Assembly (NCBI GenBank): GCA_041686855.1
Contig: JAWLDA010000001.1
Span: 434,001-498,000 of the forward strand
Direction of reading: 5' to 3'
Length of the DNA: 64,000 bases
Origin: JAWLDA01 sp041686855
Lineage (GTDB): Bacteria; Bacillota; Limnochordia; DTU080; RSA5
In this document: positions 16,847 to 25,476 of the stretch, piece after piece
How positions within the stretch are numbered: position 1 is the first letter of the stretch
Layout of the letters: every line of letters starts with the position of its first letter
Notes under the pieces: model-generated
Database searches by the model: none
Told to the model about the DNA's origin: nothing
What the model saw: only the letters and a program-made list of their open reading frames with translations
Translations under genes and position numbers: made by a program

Positions 16847-17015
16847 GGCCCGTTTTTAACTGGGTTACAAGTGTGCATCCCCTGGGGTGTGCGATCTGTT
16901 AGGGAGTCCAGCACTTGGCGGCCCGCCCTTGTCTACCCGCCCAAATGGCAACCTGACGAAGATAAAGGGCCGCAAGTGCTAGTTATAGCATGGCATCATT
17001 GACAGAGGGGTGCTA
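16847..17015 (+). ncRNA. Structured 5' leader of ctc, unknown class
   Basis: A long leader separates the promoter from ctc. Positions 16910-16924 pair with 16967-16980 in a 14-bp helix with one bulged G, enclosing a 42-base loop. The CACTTG in its left arm can instead pair with an upstream CAAGTG (16868-16873). A CGGCCC near the transcript start duplicates the CGGCCC of the left arm, so it could compete for the same GGGCCG. Two exclusive folds are therefore possible, as in an attenuator or autoregulatory leader. No T-run follows, so control would be at translation rather than termination. I could not match it to a known riboswitch or T-box. Exact ends are inferred. Confidence 0.45.
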
Positions 17016-17020
17016 CCTTT

Positions 17021-17662
17021 ATGGCAGAAGTCACACTGGACGTTGAGGTCCGCAATGAGACCGGGAAAAGCGCCGGACGCCGACTTCGGCGATCGGGCAA
17101 GGTACCGGGCGTCGTCTACGGCAAGAAAGTCGAGAATGTGGACTTGCAAATGGACGCTGGGGCCTTGCAAAAGTTGTTGCAGTCCGGGGGATCTGGCGGC
17201 CTTATTAATCTAAAGTATGACGGCAACAAACAAGTGGTGCTCGTCAAAGAGGTGCAAACGGATCCCATCTTGGGATGGCCGTTGCACGTTGACTTTCACG
17301 CAGTCGCTTTGGATGAGGACGTGCAAGTTGATATTCCCGTTACCCTCACGGGTGAGGACGAGCGGGACAGCGACGGCGGCATCGTCTCGCAGAGCCTACG
17401 TGAACTCTCAGTCTCTTGCTTGCCCGCCAGCATTCCAGAGTCTATTGTTGTGGATGTCTCCGGTCTCGCTGTCGGGGAATCGATCACGGCCGGGCAGATC
17501 GCTCTTCCTGAGGGCGTGAGTCTTGCTGTCGACGCTGACGAGACAGTACTCTCGATCATCTTGCCCCGGGTGGAGGCCGAAGAAGAAGAAGCCTCAGAGG
17601 GCGAAGAGGGAGAGCCTCAAGCCGAGGAAGGCGAAGCCGCTGCCGAGGAAGAGACAGAGTAA
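17021..17662 (+). CDS. ctc: Ribosomal protein L25/TL5/CTC family (long form)
   Basis: Binds 5S rRNA on the large ribosomal subunit. The N-terminal L25 domain (about residues 1-92; GKVPGVVYGKK, LNxHVDFHA-like WPLHVDFHAVA) is followed by the TL5/CTC beta domain (about 95-190). An acidic tail of about 28 residues, mostly Glu and Ala, ends the protein. ATG 17021 follows GAGGGGTG. In Bacillus ctc is a general stress gene at the same place, between prs and pth. Here it has a vegetative-type promoter and a structured leader. Confidence 0.96.
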   Translation: MAEVTLDVEVRNETGKSAGRRLRRSGKVPGVVYGKKVENVDLQMDAGALQKLLQSGGSGGLINLKYDGNKQVVLVKEVQTDPILGWPLHVDFHAVALDEDVQVDIPVTLTGEDERDSDGGIVSQSLRELSVSCLPASIPESIVVDVSGLAVGESITAGQIALPEGVSLAVDADETVLSIILPRVEAEEEEASEGEEGEPQAEEGEAAAEEETE

Positions 17663-17690
17663 CAACGTCGAGGCGGTTAAGTTGGCGTTC

Positions 17691-17723
17691 GCAAAGGCGC
17701 GGCACTTGCTGCGCCTTTGCTTT
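17691..17723 (+). terminator. Hairpin between ctc and pth
   Basis: Perfect ten-base stem GCAAAGGCGC / GCGCCTTTGC (17691-17700, 17711-17720) with a ten-base loop and only TTT after it. It is a weak terminator or attenuator limiting read-through into pth. Confidence 0.6.
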
Positions 17724-17746
17724 AGCGCGGAGTAAAGAGGTGCGTC

Positions 17747-18322
17747 ATGAGAGTTCTCATCGGTCTGGGCAATCCGGGCGCCAAGTACGCCAACACGCGC
17801 CATAACGCAGGATTTTGGGTGATCGAGCGCTTGGCCGAGCAACTCGGCGTCACGGTGCGCAGCGCGCGAGACCACTCGCATATCGGTGAGGCGAGCTGGT
17901 CCGGTCATGACCTGGTGCTGGTTAAACCGCAGACTTTTATGAACCGAAGTGGAGAGGCGGCAGAAGCACTTCGTCGTTCGTACGGGGTCGGGCCTGAGGA
18001 GATCATGGTTATCTACGACGATTTGGCGCTCGAGCCCGGTGTGATCCGCCTGCGTGCGAAAGGGAGCGCAGGGGGGCATAATGGGATCAAATCCATCATA
18101 CACTATTTGGGCACGGAGTATTTTCCCCGGCTGCGCGTAGGCGTTGGGGAGGTCCCAGGCGGTGTACGCGGCGTGGAGTACGTGCTCTGTGCTCCGGGAC
18201 CAGACGAGCTGCCTCTGATTCATCGAGCGGTGGACGCGGCTGTGTTGGCAGCGCTCTGCTGGATTGAAGAGGGTGTCGAAAAGGCGATGTCTCGCTACAA
18301 CGGTCGGTGGGGGAATCCCTAA
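17747..18322 (+). CDS. pth: Peptidyl-tRNA hydrolase
   Basis: Recycles peptidyl-tRNAs released from stalled ribosomes. The family motifs are clear: GLGNPGAKYANTRHNAGF with catalytic His at residue 20, KPQTFMNRSGEA near 64, IYDDLALEPG near 90 and GSAGGHNGIKSI near 107. Length of 191 residues is normal. ATG 17747 follows AAAGAGG. It lies between ctc and mfd, as in Bacillus, where it is called spoVC. Confidence 0.97.
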   Translation: MRVLIGLGNPGAKYANTRHNAGFWVIERLAEQLGVTVRSARDHSHIGEASWSGHDLVLVKPQTFMNRSGEAAEALRRSYGVGPEEIMVIYDDLALEPGVIRLRAKGSAGGHNGIKSIIHYLGTEYFPRLRVGVGEVPGGVRGVEYVLCAPGPDELPLIHRAVDAAVLAALCWIEEGVEKAMSRYNGRWGNP

Positions 18323-18331
18323 AGAGCGACC

Positions 18332-18361
18332 TTGACGTTCAAAGAGCGGCGGCGCTATAAT
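18332..18361 (+). promoter_or_regulatory. Promoter of mfd
   Basis: TTGACG (18332-18337), 18-base spacer, TATAAT (18356-18361). It implies an untranslated leader of about 210 bases before mfd. I see no small zinc-ribbon fin gene in that leader, only a short hairpin CCTTCT/AGAAGG near 18460-18480. Confidence 0.8.
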
Positions 18362-18578
18362 CGAAAATGTCTTCAAAATGCGTGTCGGTCGCCAATGGCG
18401 TACTCGGCATCCATGCTATTGTGAGAGTTTGCAAATTCCTCTGTTCTTTTGTGTCGGTCCTTCTTAAACTTTAGAAGGTTGGTATCGGCACGCCTATTCG
18501 TCACGTCTTTTTCTCATCGAACCCTTCTTAAATGGAGCGTCGCGAATGCGGTGCTGCGGACGCCAAGGAGGCGTTGGT

Positions 18579-21500
18579 TTGTCGATCGGTGGCTTGATCA
18601 ATACAGTGCGGGAATCGTCTGAGTTTGAGGCTTTGCGAGCCCACAAGGAGCAGCTTGTCGTCGGCCTTATGGGTAGCCAAAAGAGTCTCTATATTGCGGC
18701 TCTCGCCAAAGAAGCGACACAGCAACAGACCTTTCCGGCCCTCGTCGTAACCCACTCTCGCTACGAAGCAGAGAGAATGTATCGTGATCTGACGACCCTC
18801 CTCAGCTCTGAGGATGTGGTCCTCTTCCCGACCCTTGATACGTATCCGCACGAGGCGGTCGTCAACGATCTGGCAGTGAGTCGTGAGCGTTTGAAGGCCA
18901 TGATTGCCTTGAGTCGAGGCGAACCCCGGATTGTGATTGCGAGCATTCAGGGAGTTGCAGAGAAGTTGATTCCTCCTGAACTCGTGCGTGCCATGACGAT
19001 CCGGATCGAAGTAGGAGACCGGGTCGATCTGGATGCATTGAGTGCGGCCCTCTCTGAGCGGGGATACGACCGCAGCGCCCGAGTCGAGACCCCCGGGGAG
19101 TACAGCGTACGAGGGGGTATCGTCGATATTTTCCCTGTCACCTGGGAGCAGCCGATCCGAATCGACCTCTTTGATGACGAAGTGGAGTCGATGTGTCGCT
19201 TCGATCCGATCTCCCAACGATCGGAAGAAGGGGCCTCTCACATTGAGATACCACTGGCTCGCGAGTTTCTCTTTCGTCGAGAGGAGGCCCAGGCGGCCGC
19301 CGATGAGATTCGAGAGGTCGCCGGACGCCAGGAGCGCCGGCTGCGACGAATGGAGCGGACCGAGAGCGCCGAAGCGATGGTCGAGCGGGTTGCGGAGCAC
19401 ACAGAGAAGATCCTCCAAGGCGTGTATTTCGAAGGAATCGAGCAGTACAAACCGTTCTTCTACCCTAAGCTCGCCACGTTGATTGAGTACGTAGGCGACG
19501 GTCTCTTGGTCCTAGACGAGCCGGTCCGTCTACGTGAGCAGTGCACGTCGTTCCTCAAGGAGATCGCGGAGACGCACGCGTCGCTCCTTGAGAAAGGGCG
19601 CATCCTACCAAGCCAGGAGAAGCTCTACACCGACTGGGCCGAGCTCGCTACACTCACCCCACGCGATGGACGCCTTTACTTCGCTTCACTTGACAAACGC
19701 GTACCGGGCATGCGCCCCCAAAGTGTACTGCAGGTGCGGGCTCGCCCACCGGAGTTGTTTCACGGCAAGTTTGATCGCTTGATCTCATCAACCCGAGAAT
19801 GGCGAGCCGATCGCTTTCGTATCTGTATCGTACTCTCAACCCAAGAGCGGAGCGAGCGAGTCGTGGAGGCCTTGCGGGACGAGGGGATCGACGCGGTCTT
19901 TACCCCGAATGTCAACGGTGAGCTTAAAGATGGCAACGTCGTGGTCACCACCGGCAATCTGCAGGCCGGCGGCGAATTCCCCGACGCGGGTCTGGTCGTC
20001 CTGACCGATTTCGAAGTGTTCGGCGCCACCAAGCGGCGTCGACGCCGGGACAAATCGTCTGAGTCGGGCGTGCGCATCGCCGACTTCGGGGACCTCAACG
20101 AAGGCGATTACGTCGTCCATACCAACCACGGGATCGGCCGCTACATTGGGATGGAGACACTGGAGATCGCCGGTGTTCACAAGGATTACCTTGTCGTCAA
20201 GTACGCCGGTGACGACACATTGTACGTACCTACTGAGCAGGTCGACATGCTTCAGCGCTACATCGGCGTCGAGAGCCAACCGCCTAAGTTGAACAAATTG
20301 GGCGGAAATGAGTGGGCCCGGGTCAAGAAGCGAGTGAAAGAGTCCGTCCAAGAGATGGCGGAGGGGCTCTTGCGGTTGTACGCCGAACGCGAGACTGTCA
20401 AGGGACACTCCTTCTCCTCGGATACGGTGTGGCAAACCCAGTTTGAAGATGCCTTTCCCTACGAAGAGACGCCTGATCAGATGAGGGCGATTCGTGACGT
20501 CAAGGCGGATATGGAGCGAAGCCGTCCGATGGATCGTCTCCTTTGTGGTGACGTGGGGTACGGCAAGACCGAAGTGGCGGTGCGGGCAGCGTTCAAAGCC
20601 GTGATGGACGGAAAGCAAGTGGCCCTTCTCGTACCGACGACGATCCTCGCTCAGCAGCACGGACGGACGTTTGAAGAGCGCTTCGACGGATATCCGGTAA
20701 AGGTGCGCGTCCTCTCTCGTTTCCAGTCGGCGGCCGAGCAAAAAGAGATTATGCGTGGCGTGAAACAGGGTACGGTTGACATTGCGATCGGCACCCATCG
20801 CCTCCTCTCCAAAGATCTCACGTTTAAGGATCTCGGCCTCGTCATCGTCGACGAGGAGCAACGCTTTGGCGTGGTCCAAAAAGAGCGGCTCAAAGAGATG
20901 TGCAAAGAGGTGGATGTCCTGACGCTCTCGGCGACACCGATTCCGCGCACCTTGCACATGTCGATGGTGGGAGTACGGGACATGAGTCTCATCGAGACGC
21001 CTCCTGAGGATCGATTCCCGATCCGCACGTACGTCGTCGAGTACGACGAGGAGACGATCCGTGAAGCGATTCTGCGCGAGTTGAGTCGGCAGGGGCAGGT
21101 GTACTTCGTCTACAACCAGGTGAAGAGTATCGATCAGATGCGCAGCCGTTTGGCCGAGCTCGTCCCCGAGGCGCGCATCGCGATCGCTCACGGCCAGATG
21201 GACGAAGAGCTGCTTGAGGAGATCATGCTCGACTTCTTGCACGGGGAGTACGACGTCCTCGTGTGCAGTACCATCATTGAGACTGGCATGGATATTTCGA
21301 ATGTGAACACATTGATCGTCGCCGATGCCGATCGGTTAGGACTCGCGCAGCTGTACCAGTTGCGCGGGCGTGTCGGCCGCTCCAATCGCGTCGCCTACGC
21401 CTACTTCACCTACCGGCGTGACAAGGTGCTTGCGGAGGATGCCGAGAAGCGCCTCCACGCGATCAAAGAGTTTACGGAGCTGGGATCGGGCTTTAAGATT

Positions 21501-22151
21501 GCCATGCGCGACCTGGAGATTCGCGGCGCAGGAAACATCCTCGGCGCTGAGCAACACGGTTTTATTGCGTCGGTCGGCTTTGAGCTGTACTGTCGACTTT
21601 TGGACGAATCGATCAAAGAGTTAAGAGGCGACGTGGTTCCGCAGCCTCCTGACCCGGTGATTGATCTAAACGTGGACGCGTATATCTCAGACGAGTACGT
21701 TCCAGATTCCCAACAAAAAGTAGAGGTTTATAAGAAGGTGATTGCCGTCACCCGCGTTGAGGATGCCGACGATCTCGCCGAGGAGATTCGCGATCGTTTC
21801 GGCCCCCTGCCACAATCGGTGCAAAGTCTGCTGGCGGTGGCTCGCATTAAAGCGATTGCCAAAGAGTGCGGCGTGGGCTCCATCACTTCGGAGGGCGATG
21901 GCGCGATGGTAAAGCTTCTGACCGGGCTTTCGTTCCCCCGCGAGGTCTCCAATCTGACAAAAGATTACCGCGGGCGCGTCCTGGTGGCTCCGCGTGGCGC
22001 CGGCCTCAAGGTACGGGGGCGGGGGTTAAGCGAGCGGGACTTCCTCAGCCTGTTGGAGAGCGTAATAAGCGACGTGAAGGCCCTAAACGATGGGACTTCG
22101 TCACGGACAAACGCGGAGCCTCAAGCCGTCTGGAGCCGTGTGCGCGGGTGA
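18579..22151 (+). CDS. mfd: Transcription-repair coupling factor Mfd
   Basis: Removes RNA polymerase stalled at DNA damage and recruits UvrA. Domains run in order. A UvrB-like N-terminal module spans about residues 20-320. The CarD-type RNA polymerase interaction domain (GDYVVHTNHGIGRY) is near 505. SF2 translocase motifs follow, with Walker A LLCGDVGYGKTEVA near 655, DEEQ near 757, LSATPIPRTL, and motif VI QLRGRVGRS. The C-terminal TRCF domain ends it. The 1190-residue length is normal. I start at TTG 18579 because AAGGAGG at 18565-18571 is spaced seven bases from it; ATG 18546 precedes that site. Confidence 0.98.
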   Translation: MSIGGLINTVRESSEFEALRAHKEQLVVGLMGSQKSLYIAALAKEATQQQTFPALVVTHSRYEAERMYRDLTTLLSSEDVVLFPTLDTYPHEAVVNDLAVSRERLKAMIALSRGEPRIVIASIQGVAEKLIPPELVRAMTIRIEVGDRVDLDALSAALSERGYDRSARVETPGEYSVRGGIVDIFPVTWEQPIRIDLFDDEVESMCRFDPISQRSEEGASHIEIPLAREFLFRREEAQAAADEIREVAGRQERRLRRMERTESAEAMVERVAEHTEKILQGVYFEGIEQYKPFFYPKLATLIEYVGDGLLVLDEPVRLREQCTSFLKEIAETHASLLEKGRILPSQEKLYTDWAELATLTPRDGRLYFASLDKRVPGMRPQSVLQVRARPPELFHGKFDRLISSTREWRADRFRICIVLSTQERSERVVEALRDEGIDAVFTPNVNGELKDGNVVVTTGNLQAGGEFPDAGLVVLTDFEVFGATKRRRRRDKSSESGVRIADFGDLNEGDYVVHTNHGIGRYIGMETLEIAGVHKDYLVVKYAGDDTLYVPTEQVDMLQRYIGVESQPPKLNKLGGNEWARVKKRVKESVQEMAEGLLRLYAERETVKGHSFSSDTVWQTQFEDAFPYEETPDQMRAIRDVKADMERSRPMDRLLCGDVGYGKTEVAVRAAFKAVMDGKQVALLVPTTILAQQHGRTFEERFDGYPVKVRVLSRFQSAAEQKEIMRGVKQGTVDIAIGTHRLLSKDLTFKDLGLVIVDEEQRFGVVQKERLKEMCKEVDVLTLSATPIPRTLHMSMVGVRDMSLIETPPEDRFPIRTYVVEYDEETIREAILRELSRQGQVYFVYNQVKSIDQMRSRLAELVPEARIAIAHGQMDEELLEEIMLDFLHGEYDVLVCSTIIETGMDISNVNTLIVADADRLGLAQLYQLRGRVGRSNRVAYAYFTYRRDKVLAEDAEKRLHAIKEFTELGSGFKIAMRDLEIRGAGNILGAEQHGFIASVGFELYCRLLDESIKELRGDVVPQPPDPVIDLNVDAYISDEYVPDSQQKVEVYKKVIAVTRVEDADDLAEEIRDRFGPLPQSVQSLLAVARIKAIAKECGVGSITSEGDGAMVKLLTGLSFPREVSNLTKDYRGRVLVAPRGAGLKVRGRGLSERDFLSLLESVISDVKALNDGTSSRTNAEPQAVWSRVRG

Positions 22152-22309
22152 GCGCAGGAGGCTCCTCGGGTGTGAGCGGATGTCATCGTCCCGACGAGCT
22201 GGCTCCCTCCCCGCAAAACTTGTGATGCTGGAGCGTCATAAAGTTCCCCTCCCGTGGAAACGTTAAGGTGCGAAGCGGCGCCAAGACTTGGGGAAGGAGG
22301 GATGCCGCA

Positions 22310-22858
22310 GTGAAAGCAACCGGAATTGTACGTCGCATCGACGATCTTGGTCGCGTCGTCATTCCTAAGGAGATCCGCCGCACCTTGCGCATTCGTGAGG
22401 GAGACCCCCTAGAGATCTTTGTCGATCGCGAGGGGGAAGTGATTCTAAAGAAATACTCTCCGATCGGGGAGCTTGGTGATTTCGCTCAAGAGTACGCCGA
22501 CTCGCTCAATCAGTCGACGGCGCACATCGCCTTGATAACGGATCGTGACTCGATCGTTGCCGTCGCGGGGGCTCCTCGGAAGCAGTGGATCGACCGCGAA
22601 GTGATCCCCGAGATCGAGCGCGCCATGGAGCATCGGAAGGCTTTCGTGCTTCCCAAGGGGCGGGAAGCCGAGCCGAACGCTGAGGGTGAGGAGGCCTGGG
22701 AGTTTACCTCCGCCGTCGTCGCTCCCATTATCGCTGAAGGTGATCCGATTGGAGCCGTCGTGCTGGGCACGGTTGAAGAGAACAAGGAGATGGGCCAGTT
22801 GGAATTAAAGCTGGCCGAGACAGCCGCCGGCTTCCTTGCGAAACAGATGGAGCAGTGA
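22310..22858 (+). CDS. spoVT: Stage V sporulation regulator SpoVT
   Basis: Transcription factor of the forespore sigma-G programme. An N-terminal SpoVT-AbrB swapped-hairpin DNA-binding domain (residues 1-52; TGIVRRIDDLGRVVIPKEIRR) is followed by a C-terminal GAF domain (about 58-182). GTG 22310 follows GGAAGGAGGG at 22291-22300 and gives 182 residues, the usual length. The in-frame ATG at 22268 would add 14 unrelated residues. It follows mfd, as in Bacillus. The 158 bases between mfd and spoVT show no clear sigma-A promoter. Confidence 0.96.
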   Translation: MKATGIVRRIDDLGRVVIPKEIRRTLRIREGDPLEIFVDREGEVILKKYSPIGELGDFAQEYADSLNQSTAHIALITDRDSIVAVAGAPRKQWIDREVIPEIERAMEHRKAFVLPKGREAEPNAEGEEAWEFTSAVVAPIIAEGDPIGAVVLGTVEENKEMGQLELKLAETAAGFLAKQMEQ

Positions 22859-22940
22859 ACCTCGTACAACCGAAGGAGGACGGCGGTCCACAGTGTAACA
22901 ATGACGCCGGTCCTCTTTCGGGATGTACTTCACGTTTGGT

Positions 22941-23831
22941 TTACTCACCCTCTTCTTTCGCCTCGTCCCACAAGGCATCCATCTGTGCGAGACTCATCTC
23001 CTCCAAGCGCTGCCCGGATTGGGCCGCTTTGCGTTCGATATACGCGACACGGCGGCGGAATCGGCGCGAGGCCCCGGTTAGTGCGCTCTCAGGGTCGATG
23101 CCGCTGTAACGGGCGACATTCACCAATGAGAAGAGGAGATCACCCCACTCGTGGTGTAGTCGGTCACGCTGTGACGCGGAGGGAGCCTCGTCGCCCAACT
23201 CTTCCTCGGTTACGATCTCACGCGCCTCCTCAGCCACTTTCTCCAAGGCGCCGTCTACGTGTTCCCACTCAAAGCCGACCTTTGCCGCCCTTTTCTGTAC
23301 CTCAACGGCGTGAACGAGGGCAGGTAGAGCCTTGGGCAGTCCGTCAAAGATAGACGGGGGCCGATTATCGCCGGCGTCGACGCCGGTAGTGCCGGGGGCC
23401 TCTCGAGCGGCCTTCTCGGCCTTTTTAATCTCCTCCCAGCGCCGCTCCACACTCTCCTTGTCCATAGCAACGGCGTCGTCAAAGATATGTGGGTGGCGGC
23501 GTACCAGCTTCTCGCGGATACCGTCGACGACGTCCTGCACGGTAAATCGTCCTGTCTCACTTGCGATTTGCGCATGAAAGACGACCTGGAGCAAGATGTC
23601 TCCTAACTCTTCCACAAGCGCGCGATCGTCTCCAGTCTGTGTCGCTTCGTCAATGGCGTCCAGCAACTCGTACGCCTCTTCGATCACGTACGGTTTGAGT
23701 GTCTGGTGGTCCTGTTGCAAATCCCAGGGGCAGCCGTCCTCTCTGCGAAGGCGGGCCATGACGTCTACGAGGGAGTCGAGGGGGTAACGGCAGGCGGACG
23801 CGCCTGGCCCGGCCGTATCTTCGCGGTGCAT
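22941..23831 (-). CDS. mazG: Nucleoside triphosphate pyrophosphohydrolase MazG
   Basis: Hydrolyses (d)NTPs to monophosphates, a house-cleaning role. Two MazG domains are present. The N-terminal one (about residues 20-95) has CPWDLQQDHQTLKPYVIEEAYELLDAI and the metal-binding EELGDILLQVVFHA. The C-terminal one (about 175-260) has EWGDLLFSLVNVARY. It lacks the tetrapyrrole methylase domain fused to MazG in Bacillus YabN, so it resembles E. coli MazG. The ATG at 23831 follows AAAGGAG; the open frame reaches 23912 but those residues do not fit. It reads opposite to its neighbours and follows hup on the reverse strand behind a terminator. Confidence 0.95.
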   Translation of the reverse strand: MHREDTAGPGASACRYPLDSLVDVMARLRREDGCPWDLQQDHQTLKPYVIEEAYELLDAIDEATQTGDDRALVEELGDILLQVVFHAQIASETGRFTVQDVVDGIREKLVRRHPHIFDDAVAMDKESVERRWEEIKKAEKAAREAPGTTGVDAGDNRPPSIFDGLPKALPALVHAVEVQKRAAKVGFEWEHVDGALEKVAEEAREIVTEEELGDEAPSASQRDRLHHEWGDLLFSLVNVARYSGIDPESALTGASRRFRRRVAYIERKAAQSGQRLEEMSLAQMDALWDEAKEEGE

Positions 23832-23858
23832 CGCTTCGTACGCTCCTTTCGAGCCTTC

Positions 23859-23906
23859 CAAAAAAGTAAAAAGGACCCCGGTTTGTCTGTTGCCCCGAGG
23901 CCCTTT
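23859..23906 (-). terminator. Terminator of hup
   Basis: On the reverse strand a 12-bp stem (23895-23906 with 23870-23881, two G-T wobbles) with a 13-base loop is followed by TT, AC and six T. Confidence 0.88.
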
Positions 23907-23936
23907 GTTCACGCCGGTAGCTGTATGTCCGTTATG

Positions 23937-24212
23937 TTACTTCGAAACAGCTTCCTTGAGTGATTTGCCGGCCTTAAACGCCGGGACTTTGGACGAAGGA
24001 ATGTCAATCGAAGCGCCGGTCGCAGGATTGACGCCCTTGCGGGCAGCGCGACTGCGGACTTCAAAGGTGCCGAAGCCGACGAGGGTCACCTTGCTGCCGG
24101 CTGCGAGCGCTTCCTCGATTGCACCCAGAACCGCCTCGACGCTATCGCCGGCTGCTTTCTTGGTGAGTCCGGTTTTATCCGCGACTTTTGCAATCAGTTC
24201 GCTCTTGTTCAT
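23937..24212 (-). CDS. hup: DNA-binding protein HU
   Basis: Histone-like dimer that bends and compacts DNA. The 91 residues show MNKSELIAKVADKTGLTKK, the VTLVGFGTFEVRSRAARKG core, the NPATGASIDIP DNA-binding arm and PAFKAGKSLKEAV. The ATG at 24212 follows a GAGGGGGAGC ribosome binding site. The 265-base gap between it and the divergent SpoIID-like gene must hold promoters for both, but no consensus sigma-A box stands out. Confidence 0.97.
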   Translation of the reverse strand: MNKSELIAKVADKTGLTKKAAGDSVEAVLGAIEEALAAGSKVTLVGFGTFEVRSRAARKGVNPATGASIDIPSSKVPAFKAGKSLKEAVSK

Positions 24213-24477
24213 GTGAAGCTCCCCCTCTCTGGGATTTTCGGGAGTAGTATTCGTGCCACTCTACGCAAATCCTGCCAGTCGCTACACGCAAAAACCCGAT
24301 GATACGGCCGTTTTCGGCGTGTACGCTCATTTTGACGAGAGCGGCCGGGCTCCTGACGCTTCGCATAACGTGCCCGAATCAGTTCCAAACTAATCCTCGA
24401 ACGCTAGAAAAAACGCTTTGCAATGGGGAAAACGTGCTCTTCTCCCCCGCGAATGGGACGAAAGGGGTCCAAAGAGC

Positions 24478-25434
24478 GTGAACCGTACAACAGCGATTGG
24501 AATCGGCGTCGGCGCGCTGGTCATTCTCTTGCTGGTAACTTTGACTGGACGAAATCAGGGTGAAGTGCCGACGCTCGATAGCGAGCCGACGGTGAATCTG
24601 ATTGACAAAGAGAGCGGCGAGCAGCGACAACTTTCGATGGAAGAGTACATCTCCGGCGTCGTCGCCGGTGAGATGGGACAGCTCCCTTCCGAGGTGGACA
24701 GTGAGCAAGATTGGCCGCGAGAGGCTTATGCGGCTCAGGCGATCATCGCGCGCAGTTTCGCGTTGACCTTCCTGTCGGAGGAGGGCACAATAAACATTTC
24801 GACGGACGTCGAGGAGGCGCAGGCGTACGCTCCTGAGAAGATCACCCCGGCGATCGAAGAAGCGGTGCGAGAGACGCGTGGCGTGGTGATGGCTCACTCC
24901 GGGAATTTCATCCACGCCTGGTTTCACTCGTACAGTGGGGGACACACCGCAACAGCCAAGGAAGGGTTAAACTACCAGAAGAGTGAGCCGCCCTTTATCC
25001 GGGCCCGTGAAGTGGTTGAGAATGAATACGTTCCGAAGCGCCTACAAGGATGGTCGACCACAATTCCTTTGGCGCAGGTAAACGCAGGTCTCGCCGAGCG
25101 AGGAGTGAATGTCGGAGAGCTCCAGCAGGTCGACGTGACTGAATGGGGCCAGTCGGGACGGGCCTCAAAGCTGACGCTCACCGGAAGCGCCGGCGCTCAG
25201 GAGATGCACGCCGCGGACTTTCGCGTCGCCGTCGGCTCCGAAGAACTGAAATCGACGAAGCTGGAGACGTTAGCGGTCCAGGGGGATCAACTCGTGGCAT
25301 CTGGGACAGGGTTCGGCCACGGCGTTGGCCTGAGTCAGTGGGACGCGTACAAGCTGGCCAAAGATGGCCGCTCCGCACGCGATATCCTGGAGTATTTCTT
25401 CCAAGATATCACGATTGGAAAGGCGTGGGAGTAG
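24478..25434 (+). CDS. SpoIID/LytB-type peptidoglycan lytic protein
   Basis: Membrane-anchored relative of SpoIID, the lytic transglycosylase that strips septal peptidoglycan during engulfment. One N-terminal transmembrane segment (about residues 7-22) is followed by the SpoIID domain. The domain has MEEYISGVVAGEM with the conserved catalytic Glu, EAYAAQAIIARSFAL, WFHSYSGGHTA and, at the end, GTGFGHGVGLSQWDAYKLAKDG. GTG 24478 follows AAAGGGG by about 12 bases. In Bacillus spoIID lies elsewhere (near murAB), so this may be SpoIID itself or a paralogue. Confidence 0.88.
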   Translation: MNRTTAIGIGVGALVILLLVTLTGRNQGEVPTLDSEPTVNLIDKESGEQRQLSMEEYISGVVAGEMGQLPSEVDSEQDWPREAYAAQAIIARSFALTFLSEEGTINISTDVEEAQAYAPEKITPAIEEAVRETRGVVMAHSGNFIHAWFHSYSGGHTATAKEGLNYQKSEPPFIRAREVVENEYVPKRLQGWSTTIPLAQVNAGLAERGVNVGELQQVDVTEWGQSGRASKLTLTGSAGAQEMHAADFRVAVGSEELKSTKLETLAVQGDQLVASGTGFGHGVGLSQWDAYKLAKDGRSARDILEYFFQDITIGKAWE

Positions 25435-25476
25435 GCATACGGATCGAGAGATCGACGGCACCCATTTGGCGACGCG

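Noticed and set aside
16847..17015. T-box, tmRNA, 6S RNA or SRP RNA in the ctc leader
   Set aside because: None of the conserved sequence boxes of those RNAs could be found by eye.
19836..21242. Long reverse-strand ORF (468 residues) opposite mfd
   Set aside because: Codon bias in GC-rich genes leaves the antisense frame open. The forward frame encodes complete Mfd helicase motifs.
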